DNA of 57,381 nt, from NCBI GenBank assembly GCA_016933635.1, contig JAFGAP010000184.1:1-57381 (forward strand), given 5' to 3'. Below the pieces are notes generated by a model that saw only the letters and a list, made by a program, of their open reading frames with translations, was not told the origin of the DNA and searched no databases. Below are positions 33,225 to 43,471 of the stretch, piece after piece. Origin of the DNA: Kosmotogaceae bacterium (lineage in GTDB: Bacteria > Thermotogota > Thermotogae > Petrotogales > Kosmotogaceae). A program made the position numbers and the translations under genes. How positions within the stretch are numbered: position 1 is the stretch's first letter; each line of letters opens with the position of its first letter.

Positions 33225-35132
33225 GTGGAGAAGTTCTACGTTACTACGCCAATATACTACATAAACAGCGAACCGCATATAGGGTCCGCGTATTCGACAA
33301 TAGTTGCAGATGTTATCGCAAGATATAGGAGACTCTCCGGCTACGATGTGTTTTTCCTAACTGGAACCGATGAACATGGACAGAAGGTGCTTAACGAAGC
33401 CGTAGAACGAAACGTTGAAGCTCAGAAATACTGTGATGAGATGGCTAGCAAATTCAAGGCGCTTTGGAAAGAACTCGAGCTAACAAATGACGGTTTTGTA
33501 AGAACAACTGACGAGTACCACATGCAGACTGTTCAGGCATTTGTCTCCAAGCTTAAGGAAAATGGCGACGTATATAAGGGAAAGTATGAGGGCTGGTATT
33601 GCATACCGGACGAAACTTTCTGGAACGAAGAGGATCTTAAGGAAGGAAGAACTTGCCCAGAGTGTGGGCGAGAAGTTAAGTGGGTAAGCGAAGAAAACTA
33701 CTTTTTCCGTCTTTCAAAGTATAATGATATTCTTCTAAGGTTTTATGAAGAGAATCCCCAGTTCGTTCAACCTGACTTCAGAAGAAACGAGATGCTCAGA
33801 ATCCTGGAATCCGGACTTAAAGACTTGAGTATAACCAGGACTTCATTTGACTGGGGCGTTCCAATGCCGGATGATCCGGAACACGTCATATATGTTTGGG
33901 TCGACGCTCTGATAAACTATTTGAGCGCTATTGGTTACCCTCACAACATTGATCGTTTCGAAAGATACTGGCCTGCTGATGTTCATCTAATAGGCAAGGA
34001 GATCAATCGTTTTCATTCAATAATTTGGCCCGCCATGCTTCTCTCTGCGGGTTTTCCTCTCCCAAAACAGATCTATGCCCATGGATGGTTGACCGTTAAT
34101 GGACAGAAGATTTCAAAGTCACTCGGAAATGCAATCAGCCCTATGGCCTTCGTTAGAACCTACGGTAACGATGCTTTAAGATACTACCTCCTGAGGGACA
34201 TTCAATTCGGAAGGGACGGCGACTTCTCTGAAGCCAACTTGATTAGCAGAATAAATGCCGATCTTGCGAATGATCTCGGTAATCTTCTGCATCGTACCGT
34301 CGTCATGATTCAGAAATTCAACGATGGAATTGTTCCTTTAAGGAGCATCATAGAGACTATTGACGAAGACTTAAAAGAGCTTGGGGAGAAGACATTCTCT
34401 ACCTATACTGAGGCAATGGATAATATGAGGTTCACCCAGGCTCTTGAATCAGTTTGGGAGCTAATCAGATTCGGCAATAAGTATATCGATCTTACTGAAC
34501 CGTGGAAAATGGGAAAGAAACCGGAAATGAAGGGCAGACTCGATACTGTTCTGCACAATCTTGTCTGCACTTTGAAAAATATCTCCATTATGATTGAACC
34601 GGTAATGTTTAAGACAGCGAAAGAGATTCGAAAGAGGTTAGGTTTTGATGGAACCATGACTCTTGAAAACGTTAGCTGGTCAGATATAGTAACGGGAAAG
34701 AGAGTTAGTCACGGAGAACCGATTTTTCCGAGAATCGAACTCGAAAAGCACAGGAAGGTGACTGAAGTGGAAAACAAGGAGACGGGGCCGGAGATCAAGG
34801 AGAATCTTCTAATAGGCATTGATGATTTCTCGAAAGTCGAACTGAGAATCGCATCTGTTATTGAAGCCGAAATCGTTCCGAAGTCGAGAAAACTCGTGAA
34901 ATTACAACTCGATCTGGGTGATCTTGGAAAGCGGCAGGTAGTAGCTGGAATTGCTCAGTTCTATAACCCTGAAGAACTTGTCGGTCTTAAAGTTGTCATC
35001 GTTGCGAATCTCCAACCGGCGAAACTTATGGGAATTGAATCAAATGGCATGATTCTTGCAGCAAAGATCGGTGATTCACTTTCACTGCTCACAGTACACA
35101 AGGATATGCTTCCAGGTGCGAAAGTTTCTTGA
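33225..35132 (+). CDS. metG: Methionyl-tRNA synthetase
   Basis: Charges tRNA-Met. 635 residues: class I catalytic core with the HIGH-like motif EPHIGSAY at about 15-22, a zinc knuckle region (WYCIPDETFW then CPECG near 126-147), and the KMSKS-like loop GQKISKSLG near 294-302. An anticodon-binding helical domain follows, then a C-terminal tRNA-binding (EMAP/Trbp111-like) domain from about 535 (VELRIASVIEAE). GTG start with GGAGGTG upstream. gyrA follows after 21 bases. Confidence 0.96.
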   Translation: MEKFYVTTPIYYINSEPHIGSAYSTIVADVIARYRRLSGYDVFFLTGTDEHGQKVLNEAVERNVEAQKYCDEMASKFKALWKELELTNDGFVRTTDEYHMQTVQAFVSKLKENGDVYKGKYEGWYCIPDETFWNEEDLKEGRTCPECGREVKWVSEENYFFRLSKYNDILLRFYEENPQFVQPDFRRNEMLRILESGLKDLSITRTSFDWGVPMPDDPEHVIYVWVDALINYLSAIGYPHNIDRFERYWPADVHLIGKEINRFHSIIWPAMLLSAGFPLPKQIYAHGWLTVNGQKISKSLGNAISPMAFVRTYGNDALRYYLLRDIQFGRDGDFSEANLISRINADLANDLGNLLHRTVVMIQKFNDGIVPLRSIIETIDEDLKELGEKTFSTYTEAMDNMRFTQALESVWELIRFGNKYIDLTEPWKMGKKPEMKGRLDTVLHNLVCTLKNISIMIEPVMFKTAKEIRKRLGFDGTMTLENVSWSDIVTGKRVSHGEPIFPRIELEKHRKVTEVENKETGPEIKENLLIGIDDFSKVELRIASVIEAEIVPKSRKLVKLQLDLGDLGKRQVVAGIAQFYNPEELVGLKVVIVANLQPAKLMGIESNGMILAAKIGDSLSLLTVHKDMLPGAKVS

Positions 35133-35153
35133 CAACTAAGGAGGAAAACGTCT

Positions 35154-37580
35154 TTGCCCGAAGAGATAATACACAAGAATATAGACGATGAACTGATAAA
35201 TTCATATATGCTCTACTCTATGAGCGTCATAGTGGGAAGAGCTATTCCGGATTTGCGTGACGGTCTAAAACCTGTACAACGCAGAATACTCTTTGGAATG
35301 TCGGAGCTAGGTCTTCGTCATAACCAAGGATTTAAGAAAAGCGCTCGAATTGTCGGTGAAGTCATGGGGAAGTTTCATCCACACGGTGATGCTGCTATAT
35401 ACGACGCGCTTGTCAGAATGGCTCAATCCTTCTCAATGCGCTATCCTCTCGTTGAAGGCCAGGGTAACTTCGGTTCGATAGACAGGGATCCGCCTGCAGC
35501 GATGAGGTACACCGAGGCAAGAATGCAAACGCTGACCGAGGAATTACTACAAGATATCGATAAGAACACTGTTCCCATGTTGCCGAATTTCGACGGATCG
35601 CTATCGGAACCGGACGTACTCCCAACAAAGATTCCCAACCTTCTTCTAAATGGTACATCCGGGATTGCAGTGGGTATGATGACCAGTATTCCACCCCACA
35701 ATCTTGTGGAAATTGTCGAAGCTATCAGTTTGTTGATAGAAAATCCCGAATGTTCTGTATCAGATTTGCTGAGACACATAAAAGGCCCGGACTTCCCGAC
35801 TGGCGGTATGATTATGGATGCCGCCTCCATTCCCTCAATCTATCAAGAAGGGAAGGGCAGATTAACCGTCAGGGCAATTGCAGAGATCGAAGAGTCGGGA
35901 GGAAGCTCACAAATAGTTGTCAATGAAATACCTTACAATACGTCGAAGGCAGACCTAATAGAACAGATTGTGAATGCTACTCAGAACCATCGTGATCTAC
36001 AAATCAGAAATATTAGGGATGAATCTGACCAGAAAGGGCTCAGAGTGGTCATAGAGCTTAAACGCGGAGCAGATCCAAATGTAGTTCTGAATCTGCTTTA
36101 TAAGCACACGCAGTTACAGACAACCTTCAGCGTAAATATGCTGGTTATAGATGAAAAAAAGCGGCCGAGAGTAATGAATTTGAAACAGATCCTTCAGGGA
36201 TTTCTTTCCCACAGGTTCAACGTAATCAGATCAAAAACAGAGTACGATCTAGAACAGGCATCGAAGAGAGCGCATATTGTCGAGGGATTGACAAAGGCCA
36301 CGAGATCGATAGATACTGTTGTGGATATAATAAGAAATTCCGCTAATAGCGAAGAGGCTTCCAAAAACCTTATGGAAACTCTGGAAGTGACCCAGGAGCA
36401 GAGTGCGGCGATTCTCGATATGAGAATGGGAAAGCTTACGGGAATGGAAATTGAGAAGCTGCTTAACGAGTACAAAGACCTTGTTGCAAAGATAAACGAG
36501 TATAGGATGGTTCTCGCGAGCGATGAGAAGGTTTATGGAATAATTCTCGATGAACTGAATGAGATAAAAGCGAAGTACGGAGATGCAAGGCGTACGAAGA
36601 TTGATTTAGGAAATGGAACTGATTTCAATATAGAAGATGTAATACCCGATGAAGAGATAGTCCTGATGGTTACGAGGAAAGGCTACATAAAGTCGACTCC
36701 TCTTGAAAGCTATAGAAAACAGGGTAGAGGCGGCAAGGGCGTGATAGGAGTAAGAACCGGAGACGAAGACTTCGTTGTAAATATACTTACCACGACTAGA
36801 CTCAGCAAAACGGTAATAATAACATCAAAAGGAAAGGCTTACGTGTTGAGCAATCACATCATCGATCACTCGTCTAGAGATTCTAAGGGAAAACTTCTTG
36901 CAAACTACATCAAGATCGATCCAGATGAAAACGTGCAAGCCGTTCTTTCGACGAGAAAGGATGAGGTTCAAGGAAAGTACCTTGTAATCACGACAAGATC
37001 GGGAAAGATAAAAAAGACTGAGTTTGAAGCATTCTTGAATGTTCGAATCTCCGGCATAAAGGCTATTGGCCTCAATGAGGGTGACAAAGTTATCGATGCG
37101 TCGCTAACGACTAAAGAAGATGACACTATAATCATCTCAACAAAGAACGGAATGGTAATAAGATTCCCGCTAGAGCAGGTACGTTCCATGGGAAGAAGCG
37201 CAGCAGGAGTTATGGGAATCAGGCTGAAGAAGAATGATGAAGTCGTTGGCGCTAACATCGTTGCTTCCGAAGACACGAGATTTCTACTCACCGCCACCGA
37301 GAAAGGTGGTGGAAAAAGGACCTGCTTATCCGAGTACAGGTGTCAGAATCGTGGAGGTTTAGGAGTGAAGAACATTTACGGGCTTGAGAAGATCGGGCAA
37401 GTTATCGGAACGCTAGTAGTTAACAGTGACGACGAAGTTATACTTGCTACGAAGTTGGGTATGTCTATCAGAATCCCAATATCTCAGGTAAGAGCCACTG
37501 GTAGAGTGACAAAGGGAGTTAGGATAGTTGATCTGAAGGATAACGATATTGCTGCGTCGATGGCAGTTGTTGTTGACTAG
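35154..37580 (+). CDS. gyrA: DNA gyrase subunit A
   Basis: Breakage-reunion subunit of type IIA topoisomerase, 808 residues. N-terminal [12 protein letters not shown], quinolone-pocket segment [16 protein letters not shown] (alanine where E. coli has Ser83, with the following aspartate kept), and the active-site tyrosine in AMRYTEARM near residue 122. The C-terminal beta-pinwheel begins near 505 with [14 protein letters not shown], a slightly degenerate GyrA box, which supports GyrA over ParC. TTG start with AAGGAGGAAAA upstream. It lies between metG and lexA; gyrB is not here. Confidence 0.94.
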   Translation: MPEEIIHKNIDDELINSYMLYSMSVIVGRAIPDLRDGLKPVQRRILFGMSELGLRHNQGFKKSARIVGEVMGKFHPHGDAAIYDALVRMAQSFSMRYPLVEGQGNFGSIDRDPPAAMRYTEARMQTLTEELLQDIDKNTVPMLPNFDGSLSEPDVLPTKIPNLLLNGTSGIAVGMMTSIPPHNLVEIVEAISLLIENPECSVSDLLRHIKGPDFPTGGMIMDAASIPSIYQEGKGRLTVRAIAEIEESGGSSQIVVNEIPYNTSKADLIEQIVNATQNHRDLQIRNIRDESDQKGLRVVIELKRGADPNVVLNLLYKHTQLQTTFSVNMLVIDEKKRPRVMNLKQILQGFLSHRFNVIRSKTEYDLEQASKRAHIVEGLTKATRSIDTVVDIIRNSANSEEASKNLMETLEVTQEQSAAILDMRMGKLTGMEIEKLLNEYKDLVAKINEYRMVLASDEKVYGIILDELNEIKAKYGDARRTKIDLGNGTDFNIEDVIPDEEIVLMVTRKGYIKSTPLESYRKQGRGGKGVIGVRTGDEDFVVNILTTTRLSKTVIITSKGKAYVLSNHIIDHSSRDSKGKLLANYIKIDPDENVQAVLSTRKDEVQGKYLVITTRSGKIKKTEFEAFLNVRISGIKAIGLNEGDKVIDASLTTKEDDTIIISTKNGMVIRFPLEQVRSMGRSAAGVMGIRLKKNDEVVGANIVASEDTRFLLTATEKGGGKRTCLSEYRCQNRGGLGVKNIYGLEKIGQVIGTLVVNSDDEVILATKLGMSIRIPISQVRATGRVTKGVRIVDLKDNDIAASMAVVVD

Positions 37581-37612
37581 AAATCCCAGCCAAACATAGG
37601 GGGTGTCATGAA

Positions 37613-38239
37613 TTGACTCTGACGGAGAAACAAAAGAAGATTCTTGAGTACATCGAGAACTTCATCAAGCTCTACGGTTACCCGCCAAGCATAAGGGATA
37701 TCTGCAGGGATTTCGAGATATCCTCTCCAAGGGGAGTGGCGAAACATCTCGAATCTCTTGAGAAAAAGGGTTACATCGAGAGGACCGGCGTTTCTCGAGG
37801 AATTAGAGTCCTGAGAAGCCCGGATGGTTCGTCGCTTGAACCTGGTGAAGATGTTGTGATGCTCCCAGTAATTGGAAATGTTGCGGCAGGTGAAGCTATT
37901 CAAGCAGTTCAAACTGAAGACGAGAAGATTCCCGTCCCTCTCTGGATGATCAGAAGAGGATTCGAATATTACATGCTTAAGGTAACTGGCAATAGCATGA
38001 TTGAGTCTCACATAGTCAGCGGGGATTTCGTTATCATAAGGAAGCAGGAATGGGCAAACAACGGTGAAATAGTGGTAGCACTGATAGATGATGAATACGC
38101 CACTCTAAAGAAGTATGAGAACGAAGGCCCAAAAATCCGTCTTGTTCCCTCAAATCCAGAAATGCTTCCAATTGTCGTTGAAGCCAACAGAGTTAAGATA
38201 CAAGGCAGACTTTCCGGAGTGCTGCGCTGGTATAAATAA
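37613..38239 (+). CDS. lexA: LexA SOS repressor
   Basis: Repressor of DNA-damage genes that self-cleaves when RecA filaments form. 208 residues: a winged helix (about 1-65; YPPSIRDICRDFEISS) and an S24 peptidase domain. The scissile bond is Ala92-Gly93 in NVAAGEA, the nucleophile is Ser128 in GNSMIESHI, and the general base is Lys166 in YATLKKY. TTG start with AGGGGGTG upstream, 32 bases after gyrA. I find no clear palindromic LexA box in that gap, and the operator used by this phylum is not known to me. Confidence 0.95.
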   Translation: MTLTEKQKKILEYIENFIKLYGYPPSIRDICRDFEISSPRGVAKHLESLEKKGYIERTGVSRGIRVLRSPDGSSLEPGEDVVMLPVIGNVAAGEAIQAVQTEDEKIPVPLWMIRRGFEYYMLKVTGNSMIESHIVSGDFVIIRKQEWANNGEIVVALIDDEYATLKKYENEGPKIRLVPSNPEMLPIVVEANRVKIQGRLSGVLRWYK

Positions 38240-38266
38240 TTGAACGCTATTTTGAGGAGTTTAAAC

Positions 38267-38728
38267 ATGAAGATTGCAATTGGAGCCGATCATGCAGCTT
38301 ATGAACTCAAATACTTTCTTGTTCAATATCTAGAGAGCAAGGGTCACTCAGTAATTGATCATGGTCCAGAATCAGGGAATATTTCAGTAGACTATCCCGA
38401 TTTTGCAGACAAGGTTTGTAGATCAGTAACTGACAAGGATGCCGATTATGGTATTCTGCTTTGCGGAACTGGAATAGGAATGTCCATAGCGGCAAACAAG
38501 CACAAAGGCATCCGTGCTGCTCTCTGTCTTTTCCCTGAGATGGCGGCTCTTTCCAGGCGGCATAACCATGCAAACGTTTTAGTGCTCGGAGGACGGCTGA
38601 TCGGAAGTGAGCTTGCGGGCTGGATAGTCGATGCTTTTCTTGATTCGTCCGAAGAAGGTGGACGGCACCAAACAAGAGTTGACAAACTTGAAACGGATTC
38701 TACCAGGGATCGGGTGAATGAGCCTTGA
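38267..38728 (+). CDS. rpiB: Ribose-5-phosphate isomerase B
   Basis: Interconverts ribose 5-phosphate and ribulose 5-phosphate in the pentose phosphate pathway. 153 residues with the LacAB/RpiB family marks: IAIGADHAAYELK at the N-terminus, the active-site loop GILLCGTGIGMSIAANK near 62-78, and ARRHNHANVLVLG-type sequence (LSRRHNHANVLVLGGR) near 96-111. ATG 38267 has GAGGAG seven bases upstream; an in-frame TTG at 38240 abuts lexA but has no support. It overlaps the next gene by four bases. Confidence 0.95.
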   Translation: MKIAIGADHAAYELKYFLVQYLESKGHSVIDHGPESGNISVDYPDFADKVCRSVTDKDADYGILLCGTGIGMSIAANKHKGIRAALCLFPEMAALSRRHNHANVLVLGGRLIGSELAGWIVDAFLDSSEEGGRHQTRVDKLETDSTRDRVNEP

Positions 38729-39687
38729 TAGTTTTCTATGACAGGAGGCATCTCTTTCATCTGCCGATGAAAGAGCTTGATAACGGTAACTGGATTGAAA
38801 ATCCGGACAAACCAGAACGGATCGAATCGATCCGTAATTCTCTAGAATCTGCCGGGTTCCAAATAAAGGAACCAAGGGATTACCATTGCTCTCATGTTTT
38901 TCAGGTTCATACGCCGGAATATGTGGAATGGCTCAGGACAAAAAGCAGTTCCGTTTCAAGGGACAGAGAGTATTTTCCAGAGGTTTTCGGCTATGATAAG
39001 CTTTTCGATACTGGTACACCGGTTACTTCGGGGTGCTATGTGAGTGCTCTCGCATCTGTTTCAACAGCGCTGAATGCAGTAGATTCTATTCTTGAAAGTG
39101 AACCGGTTTCCTATGCGTTATGCAGGCCTCCGGGACATCATGCCGGCACATCGACAGGAGGAGGTTATTGCTACTTCAACAATGCAGCAATCGCAGCAAA
39201 ATACTACCAGAAACACACAAGGGGTTATGTTGCAATTCTCGATTTAGACTTTCACCACGGGAACGGCACTCAAGAAATCTTCTACTACGATGATACTGTT
39301 TTATATGTCTCTATACATGGTGATCCCAAGATTTTTTATCCATGGATAAGCGGAAACTCCTGGGAGATAGGTTCCGACTCAGGAGAGGGATTTAACATGA
39401 ATTTTCCTCTTGCTGGAGGAATAGAAGGCCCTGAGTACATGAGAACTCTGTCAAAGGCTCTGCAAGAGATCGAAGACTTTTCTCCGGATCTTATGATTAT
39501 CTCCCTGGGTACAGACGGTCACAAAGATGATGGCATAGGCCATTTCAACCTCAGCAGCGAGGATTATTCAATGATGGGGAAGCTGATCGGGGAGATAGAG
39601 GTTCAGAAGCTTATAGTTCAAGAAGGTGGATATAATCCCAGTGCTAATTCTGCTTCTGTTCTAAACTTTCTTAGGTCAATTAGATGA
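38725..39687 (+). CDS. Histone deacetylase-family amidohydrolase
   Basis: Zinc amidohydrolase of the class II HDAC/acetylpolyamine amidohydrolase (APAH)/AcuC group, 320 residues. Zinc and catalytic motifs: RPPGHHAGTS near 130, DLDFHHGNGTQEIFY near 170 (Asp and His ligands), and LGTDGHKDDGIG near 264 (Asp ligand). Bacterial members deacetylate polyamines, lysines or acetylated small molecules; which applies here cannot be told. TTG start overlapping the rpiB stop (TTGA). It ends the plus-strand run and is followed by a bidirectional terminator. Confidence 0.9.
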   Translation: MIVFYDRRHLFHLPMKELDNGNWIENPDKPERIESIRNSLESAGFQIKEPRDYHCSHVFQVHTPEYVEWLRTKSSSVSRDREYFPEVFGYDKLFDTGTPVTSGCYVSALASVSTALNAVDSILESEPVSYALCRPPGHHAGTSTGGGYCYFNNAAIAAKYYQKHTRGYVAILDLDFHHGNGTQEIFYYDDTVLYVSIHGDPKIFYPWISGNSWEIGSDSGEGFNMNFPLAGGIEGPEYMRTLSKALQEIEDFSPDLMIISLGTDGHKDDGIGHFNLSSEDYSMMGKLIGEIEVQKLIVQEGGYNPSANSASVLNFLRSIR

Positions 39688-39700
39688 AAAGCAATAAAAA

Positions 39701-39722
39701 GCGCGGCTTGGCCGCGCTTTTT
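39701..39722. terminator. Bidirectional terminator between the deacetylase gene and bamA
   Basis: GCGCGGC/GCCGCGC stem (39701-39707 with 39711-39717) with a TTG loop. It is flanked by AAAAA on the left and TTTTT on the right, so both convergent transcripts meet a hairpin with a U tail. It closes the 20-gene minus-strand run. Confidence 0.92.
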
Positions 39723-39730
39723 ATATTTCA

Positions 39731-42202
39731 TCAGAATGCCGGTCCAAAGTCGAAGAACGGCGTCCCATAATATGGCTTCCCTGCTCCAGAATTTTGTTCA
39801 GCAAGAAAAGTGTTGTAACCGTAGCCAAGTCGGACCAAACCTATCATCGGTATCGATATGTCTATGCACAGGCCAAAGTCAGCAAGGAAATTCCCTCCTA
39901 TGATGTCTCCGCCTGATTCCTTCCTATAGAAGAGCAAGTCTCCAAATCCCACAATATCTAGGGGTATTGAAGAGGTCTCTGGTGTTAGGGGATATCTTAA
40001 CTGAGCAGAACCTACAGTAACTCCGTAAGCATTCTGACCTATACTCTGCGAGCCTCTGACTCTAATAAACGTGTCCGGAGTCAACAAATAACTCCTGAAA
40101 ACGCCGTTTGCTGAAAGCGGAAATAGCTGCTGGGTTCTTACTCTGAAACCAAGCACAGGGTTCCCTATCGACATGAAGTTTCTGTACTCCGCATAACCCG
40201 AAATAAATGGCTCGTTATCCTTTCCAAATAAACCTCTGACGGTCAGTCCAGCAAGGTACTCACTTCCCGTAGTAGGTCTGTAAAGATCGTCCCTGGTAGA
40301 CAGCTCATAGCTCATTCCTGTGAAGATACCATCGAAATTCTCTGACAGACCACCTGTATCAACTTCCGTAGCAGTCTTAGTCTCCGTTGAAACCTCGCTT
40401 TCTGACATTATGTATTCGTAACCGGTGGTCAAACCGACTTTCTGCCCGGGGGAAATGTTGTAAATCGGAGTCAAAGCGAACAAGAACTCCGTTTCCTGAG
40501 AGGATTTCGTGACTATAGTGTCAGTCGAATCAGTTGTTGTTGTGAACCCAGAGAATTTCAGCTTGAATGCCGTATCCAGATCAAGTTTCAATCCTCCTAC
40601 CTTTGGTATCGAATAGCCTATAGTTGCATCAAAGGCAGGCCTTCTTGTCGTAGTCTCTGTAGCTCCGTCAGTTACGACAACTTCCTTATTGTTCGGCATA
40701 GGAAGCGTAACACTGAGAGTTGTAGCGATATTTTGACCGTAACCCCAAACATTGAGAAGGCCGAGATCGAGATACAGATTCAAACCATTCTGCCAGCCTC
40801 CTCCTCCCCCAATCTTATTATTCTTGTCAGTCTCCTGAAGCATGATGCTTACATCAAGCGTATCCTCACCAACAGGAACCGGGGCAATATCGACCTTCGA
40901 AAAGTAGCCGGTATTGTTCAAGAAAGCGTATGTATTTCTAAGCTCATCGAGGGACAATACATTGCCCTTCTGAATGACTATCTTGTCGTTTATCAAATAA
41001 TCCTGCGTCTTCTTGGGACCATCGAATTCAACGGTTATGTTTCTCACTAAGGGTTCCGTAATCTTGATACTGAAGAAGCCGATCTTCTCATCAATAACTG
41101 GTTCTATCCTGATAAAAGGATACCCTCTCTCAGTATATAAGTCCTGAACGGCCTGGATAGAACTCATCGCTACCTCGTTGTCAATTTTTTGACCTTCAGT
41201 GAGTCCTGTCTCTCTTAGAATTTCACCTTTCTGTAGATTAACGTTTCCCTCGATGAAAACGCTTCTTAGATTGAACTCCTCTTCCACATATTCAACCGGC
41301 ACAAAAGCGATACTCATTGATAACGCTCTGCTTTCTTTCACACCCTCCGGAAGTGTTACCTGTCTTGCGTTTCTAAACGCGTTATTCAAAGTCATAATCA
41401 TCGCCTGATAAGTCAAGTCATCAAATCCCCATTGACCGCTGGGATTCGCATAATAGGTGCTGTAGATTGTCTGAACCACCATATTTATGTCCTCAAGCTT
41501 TGGAACGTATTTCTTCTTAGAATTCATCCATCTAAATAAGAATGACGTGTCATAATACTTTTTCAGATAATCTATCTGCAATTTGCCGGCCAGAAATGCC
41601 TTGGATTCATCGGATAGAGGTGCTTCAATCGATACTTCCCATAGAAAGGATACTTTGACTGTAAATGTCACTTTTACCCTATCTGTAATGTTGCCAGAAA
41701 AAACGTCTGTTCTGCTTTTATCGGTTTCCCACACTACCTCAACAAAAGGTTCAATATAGCCGTTATCTGTGAGTTTGCTCATCATAGCTTCCTGAGTGAG
41801 AGGAATATCATAGATCAGCGTCGAGGGATCCGCCGGTTTACCGTTCTCAATAACCAAAACGGATTCAAGAACATCAGGTTCAACGATTTTTGGACCGTCA
41901 AAAACAATCTCAACATCGACAATAGGATACTCCACAACCTGAATCGTCAAAAGACCGGAAGACTCGTCAAAACTATAGTAAACATCTGAAAAGTAACCGG
42001 TGTTTCTGACTCTTTCCAGAGCCTTGCTCAGTTCTGAATCGCTGATCTCTTCTCCCCGTTGAATACCGAGAATCTCGAGCACCTCTCTGTCCGAGATCAC
42101 CCTATTGTCAAGAACAGTAATTCTCGAAGGAACAATAACTCCAAAAACAGATCCTGAGACCAGGACCAACACTAGAATCAAGAACAATCGTCTAACGGAC
42201 AT
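39731..42202 (-). CDS. bamA: Outer-membrane assembly protein BamA (Omp85)
   Basis: Inserts beta-barrel proteins into the outer membrane (the toga). 823 residues: signal peptide (about 1-21), then four or five POTRA-like domains up to about residue 445. Repeated LRNTGYFSDV/FLNNTGYFSKV motifs occur near 70 and 415. A C-terminal 16-strand barrel domain follows and ends in FDFGPAF, with the terminal Phe expected of outer-membrane proteins. The third POTRA-like region (about 190-315) is longer than usual. ATG with GGAGGTTTGTC upstream, overlapping the ATPase gene by 11 bases. Last gene of the long minus-strand run. Confidence 0.92.
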   Translation of the reverse strand: MSVRRLFLILVLVLVSGSVFGVIVPSRITVLDNRVISDREVLEILGIQRGEEISDSELSKALERVRNTGYFSDVYYSFDESSGLLTIQVVEYPIVDVEIVFDGPKIVEPDVLESVLVIENGKPADPSTLIYDIPLTQEAMMSKLTDNGYIEPFVEVVWETDKSRTDVFSGNITDRVKVTFTVKVSFLWEVSIEAPLSDESKAFLAGKLQIDYLKKYYDTSFLFRWMNSKKKYVPKLEDINMVVQTIYSTYYANPSGQWGFDDLTYQAMIMTLNNAFRNARQVTLPEGVKESRALSMSIAFVPVEYVEEEFNLRSVFIEGNVNLQKGEILRETGLTEGQKIDNEVAMSSIQAVQDLYTERGYPFIRIEPVIDEKIGFFSIKITEPLVRNITVEFDGPKKTQDYLINDKIVIQKGNVLSLDELRNTYAFLNNTGYFSKVDIAPVPVGEDTLDVSIMLQETDKNNKIGGGGGWQNGLNLYLDLGLLNVWGYGQNIATTLSVTLPMPNNKEVVVTDGATETTTRRPAFDATIGYSIPKVGGLKLDLDTAFKLKFSGFTTTTDSTDTIVTKSSQETEFLFALTPIYNISPGQKVGLTTGYEYIMSESEVSTETKTATEVDTGGLSENFDGIFTGMSYELSTRDDLYRPTTGSEYLAGLTVRGLFGKDNEPFISGYAEYRNFMSIGNPVLGFRVRTQQLFPLSANGVFRSYLLTPDTFIRVRGSQSIGQNAYGVTVGSAQLRYPLTPETSSIPLDIVGFGDLLFYRKESGGDIIGGNFLADFGLCIDISIPMIGLVRLGYGYNTFLAEQNSGAGKPYYGTPFFDFGPAF

Positions 42203-42755
42203 CTGACAAACCTCCCAGGGATATTTCTGCCTCTTGAAGAATGGTCAAAACCATCTTCATTTTGACTGGCGAAGTGAAGCAGTCGTTCCCGAAAGCTTCT
42301 CGAAACTGCGACGAAGAGAATGCGTATCCCTCGTCATCCAGCAACCTCTCTATAGACCAGTCTACACAGTTACTCATCGTAATAACTGCAAAGAGAGTCA
42401 AAGGGACATCTCCTACAGGCTGACAATCTATGCTCGAGAGCAAGAACTTTGCACTCACTTCAGTTCCGTATCCTTCAACCGAACGAATCCTGAATTCTCC
42501 GCCGGTGGACTCCGCAGCGAGTTTAAGCATAGGAAGACCCAATCCAAATTTCACTTTCTTTCTCTTTTCAGTATAGAAGGGATCTAAAACGGATTCAAGT
42601 GACTCACCTGAAATCCCTTTTCCCCTGTCAACAACCGAGAAATGAAAACTCTCTTCTCTCTTCTCGTCAATTCTCAATGTAGCTTCATTAGTTCCAGAGT
42701 CGACCGCGTTCTGAGCAATATCAATAACGTGGTCACATATGGTCCTCAATCCCAT
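42192..42755 (-). CDS. GHKL-type ATPase, small regulatory kinase-like protein
   Basis: 187 residues. The first 110 form a histidine-kinase/anti-sigma-like ATP-binding fold: DIAQNAVDSGTN (N box), VVDRGKGIS (G1), FYTEKRKKVKFGLGLPML (F and G2 boxes) and TGGEFRIRS. There is no HisKA dimerisation domain or phospho-acceptor histidine, and the last 75 residues are not recognisable. It belongs to a five-gene set with a PHP protein, two DRTGG-like proteins and a CBS-ATPase. A role as protein kinase or ATP-driven switch in redox or energy signalling is an inference. It overlaps its neighbours by 10 and 11 bases. Confidence 0.78.
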   Translation of the reverse strand: MGLRTICDHVIDIAQNAVDSGTNEATLRIDEKREESFHFSVVDRGKGISGESLESVLDPFYTEKRKKVKFGLGLPMLKLAAESTGGEFRIRSVEGYGTEVSAKFLLSSIDCQPVGDVPLTLFAVITMSNCVDWSIERLLDDEGYAFSSSQFREAFGNDCFTSPVKMKMVLTILQEAEISLGGLSDVR

Positions 42756-43471
42756 ATTATTCTCAGCGACCTTCCATTTGAATAGAGAGCACTTCTGAAC
42801 TCATCGTAACTTCTTGTTTTGGAATCAATAGAAACGGTAGGAGTAATCATACTTAAACTGTGTGCATCGCTTGAATGAATTATGTTCTCCAAAGGAAGTC
42901 CCTTATCAAGGGTTCTCTTGAACGAAATCTCCATCGGTACTTCCCTACAGTTCTCAGGTATGACTCCTAGCTGAGCCAAAAGTCCCATCTTTCTTTCAAT
43001 ATGAGCCATTACCGAGACCCCACCGTACTCCTCTATAGTTGACAGTGTTTGTGCGATGCTCAAGAGAGCTGGTTGACCTAGCCAGATCTCTTCAAATCCA
43101 GTAAAATTATCATCTTCATCAACGAGGAGCTGATAACCAGATATTTCTGGATCTACTGATAATTGCGAGAGCTTTTCCTCTTTCAACCACTCCGAGTAAT
43201 CCTCTGCTTTCTCAACCTCGGCAAAATAAGCCAATATATGAACATCTTCAAGAGTGTGTACTTCTATGCCAGGTATGACGACCACTCCAAACTTGTTTAG
43301 TACGTCACTGAAAACCCTTACATTCCTTGCACTATTGTGATCTGTTATTGCAATCCAATCGATTCCCTTTGAAACGCATACTGAAGCTATTTCCTTGGGA
43401 GTCATTGTAATATCAGCGCAGGGTGAAAGACAGCTGTGGACATGGAAATCACAAAGAAACGACAAAGTCAT
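42746..43471 (-). CDS. PHP-domain phosphoesterase
   Basis: 241 residues of the PHP superfamily. DFHVHSCLSPC holds the first HxH metal ligands, AITDHNSARN the second cluster, PGIEVHTLEDVHILAYF the third, and IHSSDAHSL near 205 the last, so the tri-metal site looks complete. The substrate is unknown; relatives cleave nucleotides or phospho-sugars. ATG follows GGAGG closely and directly abuts the DRTGG gene upstream. Its presence with ATPase and DRTGG genes suggests a nucleotide-signal or phosphate-removal step. Confidence 0.85.
   Translation of the reverse strand: MTLSFLCDFHVHSCLSPCADITMTPKEIASVCVSKGIDWIAITDHNSARNVRVFSDVLNKFGVVVIPGIEVHTLEDVHILAYFAEVEKAEDYSEWLKEEKLSQLSVDPEISGYQLLVDEDDNFTGFEEIWLGQPALLSIAQTLSTIEEYGGVSVMAHIERKMGLLAQLGVIPENCREVPMEISFKRTLDKGLPLENIIHSSDAHSLSMITPTVSIDSKTRSYDEFRSALYSNGRSLRIIWD

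Noticed and set aside
37581-37612. LexA operator upstream of lexA
   Set aside because: The 32-base gap has no clear inverted repeat of the GAAC-N4-GTTC or CTG-N10-CAG type, so I do not call an SOS box.
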